This document shows, piece after piece, positions 34,912 through 46,865 of a stretch of 64,000 bases of DNA. The position numbers were made by a program, and so were the translations under genes. The stretch's first letter is position 1, and every line of letters starts with the position of its first letter. This stretch comes from Lonicera japonica (taxonomy: Eukaryota > Streptophyta > Magnoliopsida > Dipsacales > Caprifoliaceae), in NCBI GenBank assembly GCA_021464415.1, contig CM038471.1, positions 32,275,234 through 32,339,233 on the forward strand, in the 5' to 3' direction. The notes beneath the pieces are model-generated. The model was given only the letters and a program-made list of their open reading frames with translations, did no database searches and was not told the DNA's origin.

Positions 34912-35679
34912 TAAATTTGTAATACAAAAGCCTCTTAAATCCAGAAAAAAATTGCCCTATGAAGTCCAATGTCAACAAAAAATGAAGTCCAAAAGATAAT
35001 AGGAAAAATCTGATCCTCCAAAATCCTCAGCAATGGTGAAGCACCGCTCAGTCACCAAAAGTTACATTAAAGAAAGATTGCAAGGCAAAGTGGAAGAAAT
35101 AATACAAGAGAGAAAAAGAAACAAGGCAAGAAAGGAAAACAAAGAGGAAAAGATAATTTACAAACTAATACAAGCCTCTATCTATAGGCGTAATAGTTGG
35201 ATTTGAAATGGTTTAAAATTTGAGTGACGTCATTATATGCTTGTGCTTGAGGGTGACTTGTGGAGTTCACCGTTGCAGTCGGTCGATCAAAAACGTCTAG
35301 TACTTTAAATAAAGTAGCTTTAATAAAGTAACTTTAATAAAGTAACTTTTACTCTATATGCCCCTTCCTTTTATCATTATTGTCCGGTGCTTTTTGTTCT
35401 TTGTAGAGGTCCGTGAGCCATTTTCCCATATGAGTTATCATATCCTCATTATTATTTATGCATTCGGTATAACCTTCTTCATTGTCTTTATCCAAGTCAA
35501 AGAACGAAATATCTTCTTTTTGTGGAGTTTGTTAGACCGGAGGAAATAAACATAATATCTTCATCCATATGATTTACGCATTGGCTAATCAAGATTTTTT
35601 TGATACGAACAACAATTCAATAATACAACTTTTGAGGTGTTCTCAAGATTTAAGAAGTAACTACTAGCTTTTAACAATG

Positions 35680-37238
35680 TTTCTACTACTAAAAGAAAAC
35701 AGCACCGCCTAGTTTAAAGAAATTAAGATAATGGAAATGTTATGGACGAAACGAGCAAATTTTTTAATTAAACTTGGCCAAGACGATCTCTATAATTATT
35801 TTCCCAAAATTTCATCAAAAAATTTAAATCATAAATAGGTGTAATGAAAATGTGAGATATATTTATATATGTTTGTTTTCATTTGGTGAAATTTTATATA
35901 ATCATATTACTGACTTTTTAAAATTGAATTTTTTTTTTCATAAAATTTAACATAGATGATCTACTCATTAAAAAGAAATTGGCTCCTCAAATTTCGTAAA
36001 AAATTTATTTATTCATTACTCAAAATAGACGGTCATTATTGTTACTAAAGTAAGGAATTCATTTATAAAAGCAATTTCATTAAGATATTATCTTTTAAAA
36101 TCTTCAGGGGTTTATTGCTTCTTGGTCTCCAAGAGTTATATACAGTTTAATCTCATGATGTTTAATCAAATTTTCACTTTGATCCATAAAGTTTTAATTT
36201 TGCCAATTTCATTGGTAAAGTTTGATCCTATCATCACTTTAGTTCAAAATCTAATGACATCTAACTTGTCATGTGTTTCTTGGGTGAAAAATAACGTCAC
36301 TTTGATATTCAGGTAATGTCAATTGTGCGTGGATGTCCCAAGTTTGAGCCTCATCCGAACTAGGAAAGATTTTTATTATTATTATAGTGAAGGAAGAGAG
36401 ACTTCAACCTTCTCTTTCAACAAAAGAAAAAAAAAGGGTAAAGCAACAACAAGATCAACCTTTACGGATGGAATTAACAAAAAAGTAACTCAATGGATCA
36501 TGTGAAATTTTGCTTAAACTTCAAAACTGTAAATAACTCGGCTCCAAAATTTCAGTATTATGCTACCTCACCCTGCTGCGTAATTTCAACAACAAAAAAT
36601 AAAATAAAATTCCCATACACAGTTTTAGTACACTCTGGGGATCTCTAAAATGCTACTAACATGTAATACCCCTAAAGCATGATATGTAACTATGCGTTAT
36701 GTGATACATATTTGATCTAATAATATTTGCAATAGCATAAGATCAAAACAATGTACAGAAGCATAGAACGCACACAAGATCCGAGGTGTACACATGAAGA
36801 ATAATAATGCATGTACCAACTTTTGTACACCAACTAATGTGATAGACATTGATTGGTTAATATTTTAACAAGATCCATCACTTCAATCAATACACACATC
36901 CCACATCAGTTGATTAGATAAGTCGGTTCATGTATCATTACTACAAAAAACGAATCTGCCCACGAATAGAAAAAAATGTAACAATAGGCATTAAATCAAA
37001 CTCAAGCTATGTAACTTCGGATAAATATCATAACAATAATTCTAGTGGAGTCATATTATGCAAAATGTTACATTATTGTAAAAATGTTCTCTTCTACTAT
37101 TACAATTAGATCCAAAAGTGCAGCTAAAGGTGAAAATTTGGAGTCAAACCACCAAGCAGCAAAGCGGGGTTAAAGGTGGCACCTTCTTTCAAGCTATGGC
37201 TGCAACATAGAAGCCGTGATTGATTCCCTCTAGGCTAA
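35680..37238. other. AT-rich intergenic region and 3' flank of the PDI gene
   Basis: No gene is supported. The short ORFs here have no recognisable domains. The part from about 37000 to 37238 is probably the 3' untranslated region of the PDI gene on the - strand. Confidence 0.4.
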
Positions 37239-40200
37239 TCAAGCGAAGGTGTGCAGGATATTCTTCTTCAGAGTGAACTCATCTGCCTTTGCTGAGCTAA
37301 TTGACTACATTACCAACAATTTAATATAATGAGAATATATATATATACATTTTTTGCAAATATTTTTTCTCATAAGTTGTTGATTCATAACACTGTTTGG
37401 ATTTAGGATAATTTTTATTTTATTTTTTTTGGGTTTAGGATAATTTGAGATATGGAAATTATATGCAATAAACTATACTCCCTTAGTTCCAAATTAAGAG
37501 TCCACTATTCTTTTTTGGGATGTCTCAGAGGAAACCGATATTCTTACCGGCTTTATTTACTAGATAATCATACCAGTTGCATTAATGACGGGAATGTACG
37601 ATCCACCAATGCATCCAGTATGATTAACCGGTATATGAAGCCGGTTTTGTCCCATTTTATTAAGAGTTCAATTTCTTTTTAGGACATAATCAATGTACCA
37701 AATTTCATCATTGGGAACAAATTTTATTGCCAACCGTTGATTATGTTGAAATTGGTGCGTTCTTCAAGAAAGAATGAAAGCCAAACTGAGATCTTCATTT
37801 GGGAGGAAGGGAGTAGTATATTTGATCCCTTTCAACAAACATGGCATATAGTACCCCCCCCCCCCTCTCTCTTTCAAAAGATGCCAACAACTCCAACAAG
37901 AATAAAATCAGAGATCTTATTTGAGTTGGCAAATGAAAATATAATTAATAACAAATCAACACAATGTACTGCCAACGGCTTTGTAGCCCGTTGGAGGTCT
38001 TGGGCTCGACCCACATGGACGTGGTTGTCGAACCAATTGTTGGTCCACCCATTGTGGTGGTTGTGGTTTCATAGTTGTATGAGAAAAGATGTATGGCATA
38101 TAAAAAGTTATATTGTAAAATTATCACTTGGTACCTAAAAAAAAAAAAAAAAAAGCTTGATCCAGATCGAGCTATTTAGCTTTAACTTGAAGGGACAATT
38201 ACGTTTTGCTGACCTAGGAAGCACCTACACAGCTACACCCTCCTAGCTCTCAGGCATGTCAATTATGACACAGTTCTTACGTGCCCCAACATGTGTTAAT
38301 GGGTTAAAAAAAATTAGTTTTCTTTTCAAAATTATAAATGGGTCAAAGTGCAATTTCACCCTAGTACTTAATCTATTAATGAATCTTGATGACGTCTCCC
38401 AACCTCAAGTGCTACAGCATGGTAATAAAATGAAAATGAAACGAAAAAATTTATTGAAATGCTTTTATCTTCTTACTTCTTATCTTCTTATCCTAGTCAT
38501 TTTCTTGATATATAGACTTGAAAGATTGAGATGAATATTATTTCTATGAAGTTTGTGATCTCTGTGTTTTAGTGGGTGCGAATGCAAACCGTAGTTTGCA
38601 TCATAATATAGTTTTCTTTGTAGTGGTGACATGAATATAAGGAGAGAACTACACTATCTGATGTACAGCAAAAAAAAAAAAGAAGAAAAGAAAAAAAGTA
38701 GCCGAGAAGCAAAGTCGAGGTTTACCTTGGCAAGCAAGCGTTCCAGCCGCTGAATTTCATTCTTTGCATAATCGGAACCTTTATCCATACAGCTCTTGGC
38801 AGCTTTCAAGTAGATCTTGGCATATCTAAAAAGAAAGATAAAATAAACGAATTGGAAAAGAAAAATAAAGCGTAAAACCCCATTTGGACCCCACAAGCAA
38901 ATGGGATTTCATAAAAGTTCCTCGAAGGCATAATCCTGTAATGCAACGGTCCAAATACAAGCTAGAAATTCTTAGCACAACCCATCAACCCAACATGAAG
39001 ACCGCACAAGTTTAACAAGTATGGGTGTTCATTGGAACCAACAAATCCAAATAACTGAACCAAATCAGCGTCTTTGGGTTAGGCAGGGGTTTTCAATCAA
39101 TTGGTCCGTTCGGGTGCCTAAAGATGGAGAACAGAAACTTTCGGTACGGTTCTCGGAACACCCATTAAAAAATACTGACAATCCTGGAAATTGAACCTAA
39201 TTGGTACTGACTAGAACCAAACCTTGCTGATTCTTATTATTCGCCTACCTCGTACTTATCATTATTATTTACCTATATTATAAATAAAAATAAGAATATA
39301 AATATAAATATTCTATTCACTCAATTCTGTTTCAAGTGTCTATTCTCAAACAAACCAACTCTAGTCTTATATTTACTCGTGTTTGTTCTATTTTAGGTGT
39401 TGATACTTTGGTTGAATACTTGACTTAAATATTGCTAGATTATGTTCCATGTCATTTGTCATATACATGTAAATTTATTTATAATTTTAGATCTCATGTG
39501 GATTCTTTAATCTGAGTTTGATCATTGAAAACCCAAAATAAACGTGAGCGAAACCCTGATCAGGTTGTTTGGTTCCAACCAGGGCGGGTCACCTTAGAGG
39601 GAAGGTGGATTCTTTAATCTGAGTTTGCCCCACCTTAATTTTTGAGATATGCTTACTTCGGGCTGCGCATACTTTCACAGGGACACCGTATGGCCCGACC
39701 TAACGCACCCTTTGCCAGGTCCACTAACTATGCCACAACGTTGCCACAATAACAAGACAATGTAGAAATGATAACCTTGCAGCGGTGCCACTAAGCTTCT
39801 CAACTTCATTCTCTAGTTTGGAGAAAACAGCTTTCTTCTCATCACTGCCAGCACTTTTGAACTCCTTCACCAAGTTATCCAAATCTGCAATTATACCAGC
39901 CTATATTGAACAAAAGAATTAGTGCCAAAGAAAAAGAAAGGTCCTAATCAATTTTCAGAAGTACTTTACACTGCTAACCTCGGAAGTAAGTTGGCCTTTA
40001 CTATCACGACTAGTACCACACTTCTCGTTGATGAATGTCACAAAGTCATCTAGATCCCGTCCACCATCATAGTCTTCACCGGCTTTGTTGGTCTTTGGGA
40101 AAAATTTCAGTGTCGGGAAACCACTTACACCGTACCTGTATATGGCCAAGAATATTTAAGTCAGAACCATTGAAATGCCAGAGAGGGGGGTGACGTTACA

Positions 40201-43200
40201 AAATATAAGAAAAAGTTTACAACTCACTTTTCTGCAAGATCCTTGTATTTGTCAGCATCAAGATTAGCTATAGCTACCTCTCCCTCTGTGTGAAACACTG
40301 TTGCAACCTTCTCATAAGTCTACACAACAAAAAGTGAAACAAAATCAGGAACCTACTGCTGTATAATCAGAAGATTGGATGATTGAGATCCGAAATGCAT
40401 TTTTGAGGGCTTAGTTGCAAGACATTTTTAATGGTTAAGATGCAAGATGCTTATTAAGCGTTGATAGTACCTTTGGTGCCAGGTTATCACTAGTAATTAA
40501 ACAAGTTTTGACTTTGGTCATTCCGTATGTTAAAGGCAATGTCACAATAAGTTTGACTTCCACGTATGGATTTTTAACTTGGGATGTAGAGAGTATATCA
40601 AAGAGCTAGTATGTACTTACAGGAGCCAGGCTTTTGCAATGGCCACACCTGCACAACAATATAGCATAAATTAGATATGCGAAGCAAAACAATTGAACTA
40701 AATTCAGCTAGGCTCTTTCTTAACAGCCAGGGTCTTGTGCTACTCTATATCTACTATCTATTATATTAAACACATCAGAGACTTGGTATGTATATGAAAT
40801 TACCAAGTTACCTTCTTTAATTTAGAAAAATAAATAGGACTTGCACCGATAACCTTTATCATAAAGAACAAATATCTTAACCATTGAACAAAATAATATT
40901 GCACAAACATCAAGTGTGCTACAAGTTAGTCTATATTTTGCAGATAAATAACTTGGATACCACCGGTCAACTCACGCCAGAGTACATTCTTACCAGGGAG
41001 CATAGAACTCAACCAAGACATCCTTCTTTTCATCCAGAACAATAGCATCGAAGTTATCGGGAGTTAGTACCACTACATGTGATGGAGGTGCAGCTATCTT
41101 CACATTGGTCCCTGAAAATAAACAATATAGGAAGTCAATATGAGTTGGCTGGAGCTCATCTCGATAGTGCTGCAACTTATATGCAGACTTATATGTATAA
41201 ACAGCCAGCAAATTAAAGCCAAAATTTACTACTGTATTGGTCCCTGAAAATAAACGATATAGGAAGTCAACGAGTTAGCTGGAGCTCATCTCAATAATAG
41301 CACAACTCATACACAGATTTTTATATAAAAAGGGATAAAAAAAAAAAAGAAGCAAATTACCGCCAAAATTTACTAGACAAAAATATTGGTGACAGGTCTA
41401 CACTGTATCTTAATTCCCATCACCCTCCTTGAAATACCATGATGTCAACAGCTTTAACAAAATTAGTTCAGTTATACAGTTTACAATACCCAAAACCTAA
41501 TTCTCATGCAATCTCAGAGATGAACACTTTAAAATCTTCCCCATAAAGTCATACCCGTCTAGGGAACATTTAAATTTTCAATATAATCACCCGGGAAAAT
41601 AAATACTAAATACTACCTGCCAGGTTGCCACTGGATGCTATTGGCCTATTCGTAAGCCTTTAACTCCATTACAACAGGTGGACCCTCAGTCCTTCACCAA
41701 GGCTAGTAGGGGAACAGAGGTAATGAAAAAAAAACGCAAACTGTCACCCAAACAGATTAATAACAAGCAGGTACTTTCTGCAGAAGAGCATAGAGAAATG
41801 TAATTCAATCTGCTCTTCCTAGCTGGATAAAGGCAAAAACATATACCCTTGCATCCCAAATTAAGTGTCAAACTTTCCTTTTCTGGACCCCTCGAGATAG
41901 GAGTTACCCTTTGAAAATCAATGCACCGAAATTCAAGATATTAACAATTGACACAAGTTCGATCCTGACGACTGATCACATGGTGTTTTCTCAAAAAGTT
42001 TTGACTTTCAAAAAACAATTATTAGTTTAGAACAAGGGTAGTAGATTCATTACTGCAGCCATAAGATGATAAGATTCACTCTTATGTACGTGCCTATTTG
42101 AAGATGAAACAATTGAACAAAAGATCCCTTTCTTTCTGGTGTCATCCTCATAGGTCTACCCATTAGAAGATTCTTTATTTGAATGCTTGGGACATTGCTA
42201 TACTGTGAGGAAGTGATTATAGGTAAGAAAATATGTATTTAGGGGATTTTACAGTCACTGATCATGATTCATAGATGTAATTAGGTTAATATGTTGGTGG
42301 GTGGTTTTTGAGTGGTAGAAAGTTACTTCAACAAGTTAAGGATATTATAGACATTTTACATCCAAACCAAAGGAAAAACTGTTGTTTCTTGCTGAGGCAG
42401 TTAATTATTAGCACATTATGTATCCCACAGAAAATACTTCATTTATATAATTGGCAGAAATTCAATATTATGCAATAATGTTAAAAGGTTTTCTTTGGCT
42501 CATAAGAATAAACTACATGTCTCCCACAATGTGAGATTATTACCTCCTTCAGTATTCACATACTCGGCAAGGGCTTCAGCAGTACGCGGACCTTCATACC
42601 TGAGGATCAAAGGGTTATTCAAAAGGTTAAAACATATATTCAAAAGAGGGGCAGGAGATTGAAATAAGATGGATCAGATGCACGCGTGACCAAACACCTT
42701 ATTTGATGTTCACTTAAATAGAAATGGAGTTTTACACAAAAAGGGGAATATACATGCACTCACTTTTTGGGCTCCAAAGATCCCTTGGGAAACCATTGGA
42801 TGGTAGGGTACCCAGAAACTCCAAATTTGCTACAAACGCCCTTGTGCTCATCACAGTCCACCTGCATCAAAAAATCATCCAATAAAATAAGAAACATCTA
42901 AACAAACATTCAATGATCGAATCCAAATAACTAGCGTATGCCTGTATGAGGTTGTATAGATTTAAAATCTCTTCTTTGTAGATAATTTAGAATAATTCAA
43001 TAGCCGAAATCTAACTTAATAATAATAAAAGTAGATAAAAAGGTCTCAGTTATAGTTTATTGACACAATCATTTTACACCAAAGTGTTTGTATCAGCTAG
43101 GTATGGTTTTTCGATAAAACCAAGGTCCAAGGCCCAGCAAAGCTTTCACCCAAAAAAGGGAAGGGTTAACCTTTCATCACAAAGATCAGTTTTAAAATAG

Positions 43201-46200
43201 AGTTTTGTACTTCATGTCACTCATTTCCATTAACCAGTAAATGCCAAGCTGCCCTGATATAGATAAAATTATGTTGTTTTTTAAATATAAAAAACCACTA
43301 TACGACAGTGCAACTAAAACATAATGAATCAGAATGAGAGAGTTAAAATATTGACTGAGATACGACTCCAAGTAACAAACATTAAACATAGCTCAGAATT
43401 CAAAATAATTGCAATTATACAGCAGAAAGAAAGAAAAAATAAGAAAAAGAAAAAGATCATTACGTAAGGTCCGTCTAACAACCATTATTCACACAGCCAT
43501 CTTTAAGTACATCAATTATATGCATCAATGACATTAACATTTATGCAAATGCCACAACCATAACACGCCACTACATGATGTTAAGGTGGCCTGGTGGCAT
43601 GGAAACTTGTACAGTAGTAGTTATAATCTAAGAAGCGTGCCAAAATGGGCTGATACAACATAAGGATGTGCCTATATGCCTTTTTTGTTAAAAATAGGAT
43701 ATGGATACGCTGAAGTAGTATAATATTTTTAGCCTTACTTTTGTTTTCATATAATCTCTAAATTGATTTGTCTTAGCACTTGTAGTTCGGCATGCTATAA
43801 TTCATAGCTCCATATGCTATGTTTGTTCTTCCATTTTTATTTTTTTTTCATATATTCAAGAGTGTCAATTGAGTATCCGGATAAGTATTTATTAAGGTTA
43901 CACAGTATAGTTCCACGAATATCCACAACGTATAGGTAATTAAGTATTTATTCGTCACTTATGGGCACTTAAAGTATCCAGTACGTAATTGAGAGTCTTC
44001 CAAGAGTATCGATATCAATACAGATATGCCTCCTCTGTATAAGACCAATTTTTACCAAAAAATGCTAGGGAGAGATGATGAATGCAAAAATACTGATGCA
44101 TGTCAAAACAATGCCAGTGATAATTGATAAGAAAAACAACTATGAGCAATTATTTATATCAAGTACATTTTTCAAACTTGAAGAAGGTTAACTATCTAAT
44201 GAGCTGACCTTTCCAATCAAAATTGATTTTGCCTTCTTGAAACTCTCGCCAAGCTTTTCATACTCAGGAGCAAGCTTTTTACAGTGCCCACACCTGCAAA
44301 AGTCACAAAAATATCCCAGTGTCATCGTGATTACGATTAAGAGAGTAAATCTCCAGTAGAAATTAGGAATTCTTAAAAAAAAATATCAAAATGAACAAAA
44401 TTCGGAACGAGTGCAAAACAACTAAAGAAGGAAGGAGCTCGTGCAATACGTCTATCATAATCATCAGGAAGCACTAGTAGTAGAAAAAAAATGAAAGTAA
44501 GAGAAGATTTAGATTGCAGACTATTTGAAACAACAGAATGAAGAAAGAGGGAGAGGGAGAGGGAAGGGGAAGGCCGGAAGGGACAAAACAGAGTTATAGT
44601 AGACCCACATTGACAACCTGCATAAGACTATCCAGAACCAGACAGTGACAATACTTACATTCAGGATTCAAGTGCAAGAAAATGGCTTTCATAACAGTTA
44701 AGAGATTACGATAACAATGAAAGTCGTTATTTCTATGCTTTTATGCAAGTACAGATAAATGTCTAGGGGTGATTCGATGTACTGTTTTGGTACACTTAAA
44801 GCACCAGAGATTCACATGAGGATTCAATTTCTGTTACGTGCCCACAATTGCCCGCCCCAGCACCAGACATGAAGTCAGAGCCCCTCCACCACTCTACGTT
44901 AGCATGTAAAATGAAAGTGGATATTTTCATAGGAACCAGGTTACCCTTGGATGGCAAACTTGGATCGAAAAGAATTAGAAAATGAAGATTTAATTTAGTC
45001 ACTATTTGGTTACTGGGAAAAGGAAAACATTAAGGGTTTGTTTGTTAACAACATGGAAAAGGAAAATAAAAGTTGTTGATTTTTTTGAGAAGTTGGAAAA
45101 TAAGTTAGACACATGGGGAGATGTCTTCTACTTTGTTACTTTTTCCATGAAGAAATTTTCTTTGATAGTTGAGGAACAAAAAATTTACACAAAAAATTAT
45201 GACGGAGGTAAGATATCTACTCATAAAATGAGCATGAAATGGAAAGTATCTCATTACATGACTCAACTTATTTTCCAACTTTTTACCTAAATCAAGTGTT
45301 TTTATTTTCCTTTTCCATGATGTTACCAAACGGAGCCTAAATATCAAGAAAGCAAGGGAAATATTTTTAAATCTAAATATCACTTATCGTCTGTTTCCAG
45401 GATTCCTAACGGCTTTCAAGGAACATTTAGCTTCAAATTATTTAAGGATGAACAAAATGTGAGGTAAATAAAATTTCTTTCTATTTTCATTTTCCCCATA
45501 ACATTTCACTTAATACCAAATAATCTGTAATAAAATTTCAGTTTTACGGTATAGAAAATTCGCAGCACATAAATGAGAGAGATACACAAATATAGCTATA
45601 ATACAATTTGTTCATATAAAAAAAAAGCAATCTTCCAGGGCTGACATCATCACTCTTTCTCAGAATACAAAACCGTACTCAGATCTGAATCAACTAACTT
45701 GTAATTTCAAAGTAAAAACACAACAAATCGAGATCAAACACCATAGATCTAAACATCAATCAAACACTTTAAAAAAGCAAATAAGTTCCAAGGCCCCAGC
45801 ACAAAAAAATCACTTCCAACTACATCGATCGCCCGATAAATCACCATACGACTAAATTCCGATACAGATTCAACTTTTGTGTCACAAATAACTAAAAATC
45901 ACAGATCCAAAAAATCCAACACTGTCCAAACAGCACATAAAAATACTCCCAACTATGTTGATTACCCTATAAACCACCACATGACTAAAATTTGATACAG
46001 ATTCGAGTAGTATGTACATAAATAACTAAATTACAGATAAAAAATGAGGTATACATAAATATTTGTTGATAAGACATAACAGATCAAAAATCAAACATTG
46101 TAGACACATCAAATAAGTTCCAAGCACATAAAATCACTTTCAACTACATTGATCGCCCTATAAATCCAATACAGACTCAAGCTTTATGTACACAAATAAC

Positions 46201-46865
46201 TAAAAATCACAGATCCAAAAAATTACGCTATCAAAACAGCAAATAAAGTCCCAAGCGCATAAAAATCATTTTCAACTACATTGATCGCCCTATATCACCA
46301 GACGGCTAAATTCCGATACAGATTCAAACTTGATATACATAAATAACTAAATAACAAATTACAGATCCAATATCAAACACTGTAAAAAACTAAAAGTCCC
46401 AAGGACATAAAAATCACATTTTTAACTCCATCGATCACCCTATAGATCATCACACGACTAAATCCAGATACAGATTCAAACTTGATATACATAAATAACT
46501 AAATCACAAACTATAGATCCAAAAATTAAACGCTATAAAAACGTCAGATAAGTCCAAGCACATAAAATTCATTCTGAACTGCATCGATCGCCCTATAAAT
46601 CACCACACGACTAAATTCCGATACAGATTCAAACCTTTATATACATAAACAACTAAATTACAGATTACATACGAAAGTATACATAAAATTTTATATTAAA
46701 ATTGATGCTTACCAAGGAGCGTAGAACTCAACTAGGGCACCACGATCTTGACCGACCTCCTTCTCGAAGTTTTCCTCCGTCAAAACAACAACGTCGGCGA
46801 GAGCTACCGAGAATAAGAACAGAGCTGGGAGAGCAAATTGCTAGAGCGATCCGCATGATCGACAT
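37239..46865 (-). CDS. PDIL2-1: Protein disulfide-isomerase, PDIL2-1 type (ERp38-like), 11 exons, frameshift in exon 1
   Basis: Exons on the - strand: 46713-46865, 44209-44293, 42764-42861, 42544-42599, 40994-41111, 40621-40648, 40228-40319, 39979-40135, 39776-39900, 38726-38825 and 37239-37304, all GT/AG. The expected product is about 358 residues: signal peptide, thioredoxin domain a with CGHC (residues 52-55), a second thioredoxin domain with CGHC (171-174), and the helical ERp38 D domain (about 262-345), with no KDEL. It forms and rearranges disulfides in the ER lumen. From ATG 46865 (or 46856) the frame does not reach the mature protein: one extra base in the TTT at 46837-46835 shifts the signal-peptide codons. 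Removing one T gives a normal hydrophobic signal ending in FSVALAD. This may be a sequencing error or a real null allele. The last exon lies beyond a 1.4-kb intron. Confidence 0.93.
37478..37813. mobile_element. Stowaway-like MITE in PDI intron 10
   Basis: 336 bp beginning CTCCCTTAGTTCC and ending GGAGGAAGGGAG, flanked by TA on both sides (37476-37477, 37814-37815). A TA target repeat and the CTCCCT terminus are the hallmarks of Tc1/mariner-derived Stowaway MITEs. Confidence 0.8.
37960..38152 (+). mobile_element. SINE candidate in PDI intron 10
   Basis: A tRNA-like head has an A-box-like TAGCCCGTTGG (near 37983) and a B-box-like GGCTCGACCC (near 38003). It is followed by about 130 bp of body and a run of about 18 A residues ending near 38154. 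The boxes are closer together than usual and no target repeat is clear. Confidence 0.45.
39499..39627. repeat. 22-bp direct repeats in PDI intron 9
   Basis: The word tggattctttaatctgag plus tttg occurs at 39499-39520 and 39606-39627, flanking 85 bp. This could be target repeats of a short insertion or a local slippage duplication. Confidence 0.5.
41104..41385. repeat. Tandem duplication across the PDI intron 4 / exon 5 acceptor
   Basis: About 132 bp starting inside exon 5 (ATTGGTCC on the + strand) and running into intron 4 is repeated at 41236 onward with about 15% divergence and a small A-run insertion. The duplicate carries a second AG acceptor (near 41243) followed by the first bases of exon 5. 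Confidence 0.85.
45034..45337. mobile_element. Tourist-like MITE in PDI intron 1
   Basis: The ends pair over about 50 bp (GTTAACAACATGGAAAAGGA against the complement of TCCTTTTCCATGATGTTACC). They are flanked by TAA at 45031-45033 and 45338-45340. It is 304 bp and holds no gene. Confidence 0.8.
45820..46690. repeat. Degenerate minisatellite in PDI intron 1
   Basis: At least six diverged units of about 130-190 bp are marked by catcgatcgccctataaatc near 45824, 45957, 46149, 46280, 46432 and 46583. Each is followed by acgactaaattccgatacag-like sequence and tacataaataactaa. The array ends about 20 bp before the exon 1 donor side (46712). Confidence 0.85.

Larger units (their letters stand above)
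33314..35675. repeat. Composite of direct and inverted segments, pararetrovirus- or LTR-derived
   Basis: Segment A (33314-33620) is repeated inverted at about 34294-35066. Segment B (about 33636-34150) is repeated directly at 35067-35580. Segment C (about 34189-34277) is repeated inverted at 35586-35672. Read on the - strand, B holds the end of an ORF followed by a promoter-like block and a pyrimidine-rich leader, the order seen around the intergenic region of plant pararetroviruses. Clustered rearranged fragments are also usual for such endogenous copies. No reverse transcriptase is present to prove it; an LTR element with rearranged ends is the alternative. Confidence 0.5.

Noticed and set aside
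37737..38138. 133-codon ORF
   Set aside because: It begins inside the Stowaway-like MITE and runs into the SINE candidate within PDI intron 10.
45820..46690. CRISPR-like array
   Set aside because: Units are long, degenerate and intronic in a plant gene; no repeat-spacer pattern or cas genes.
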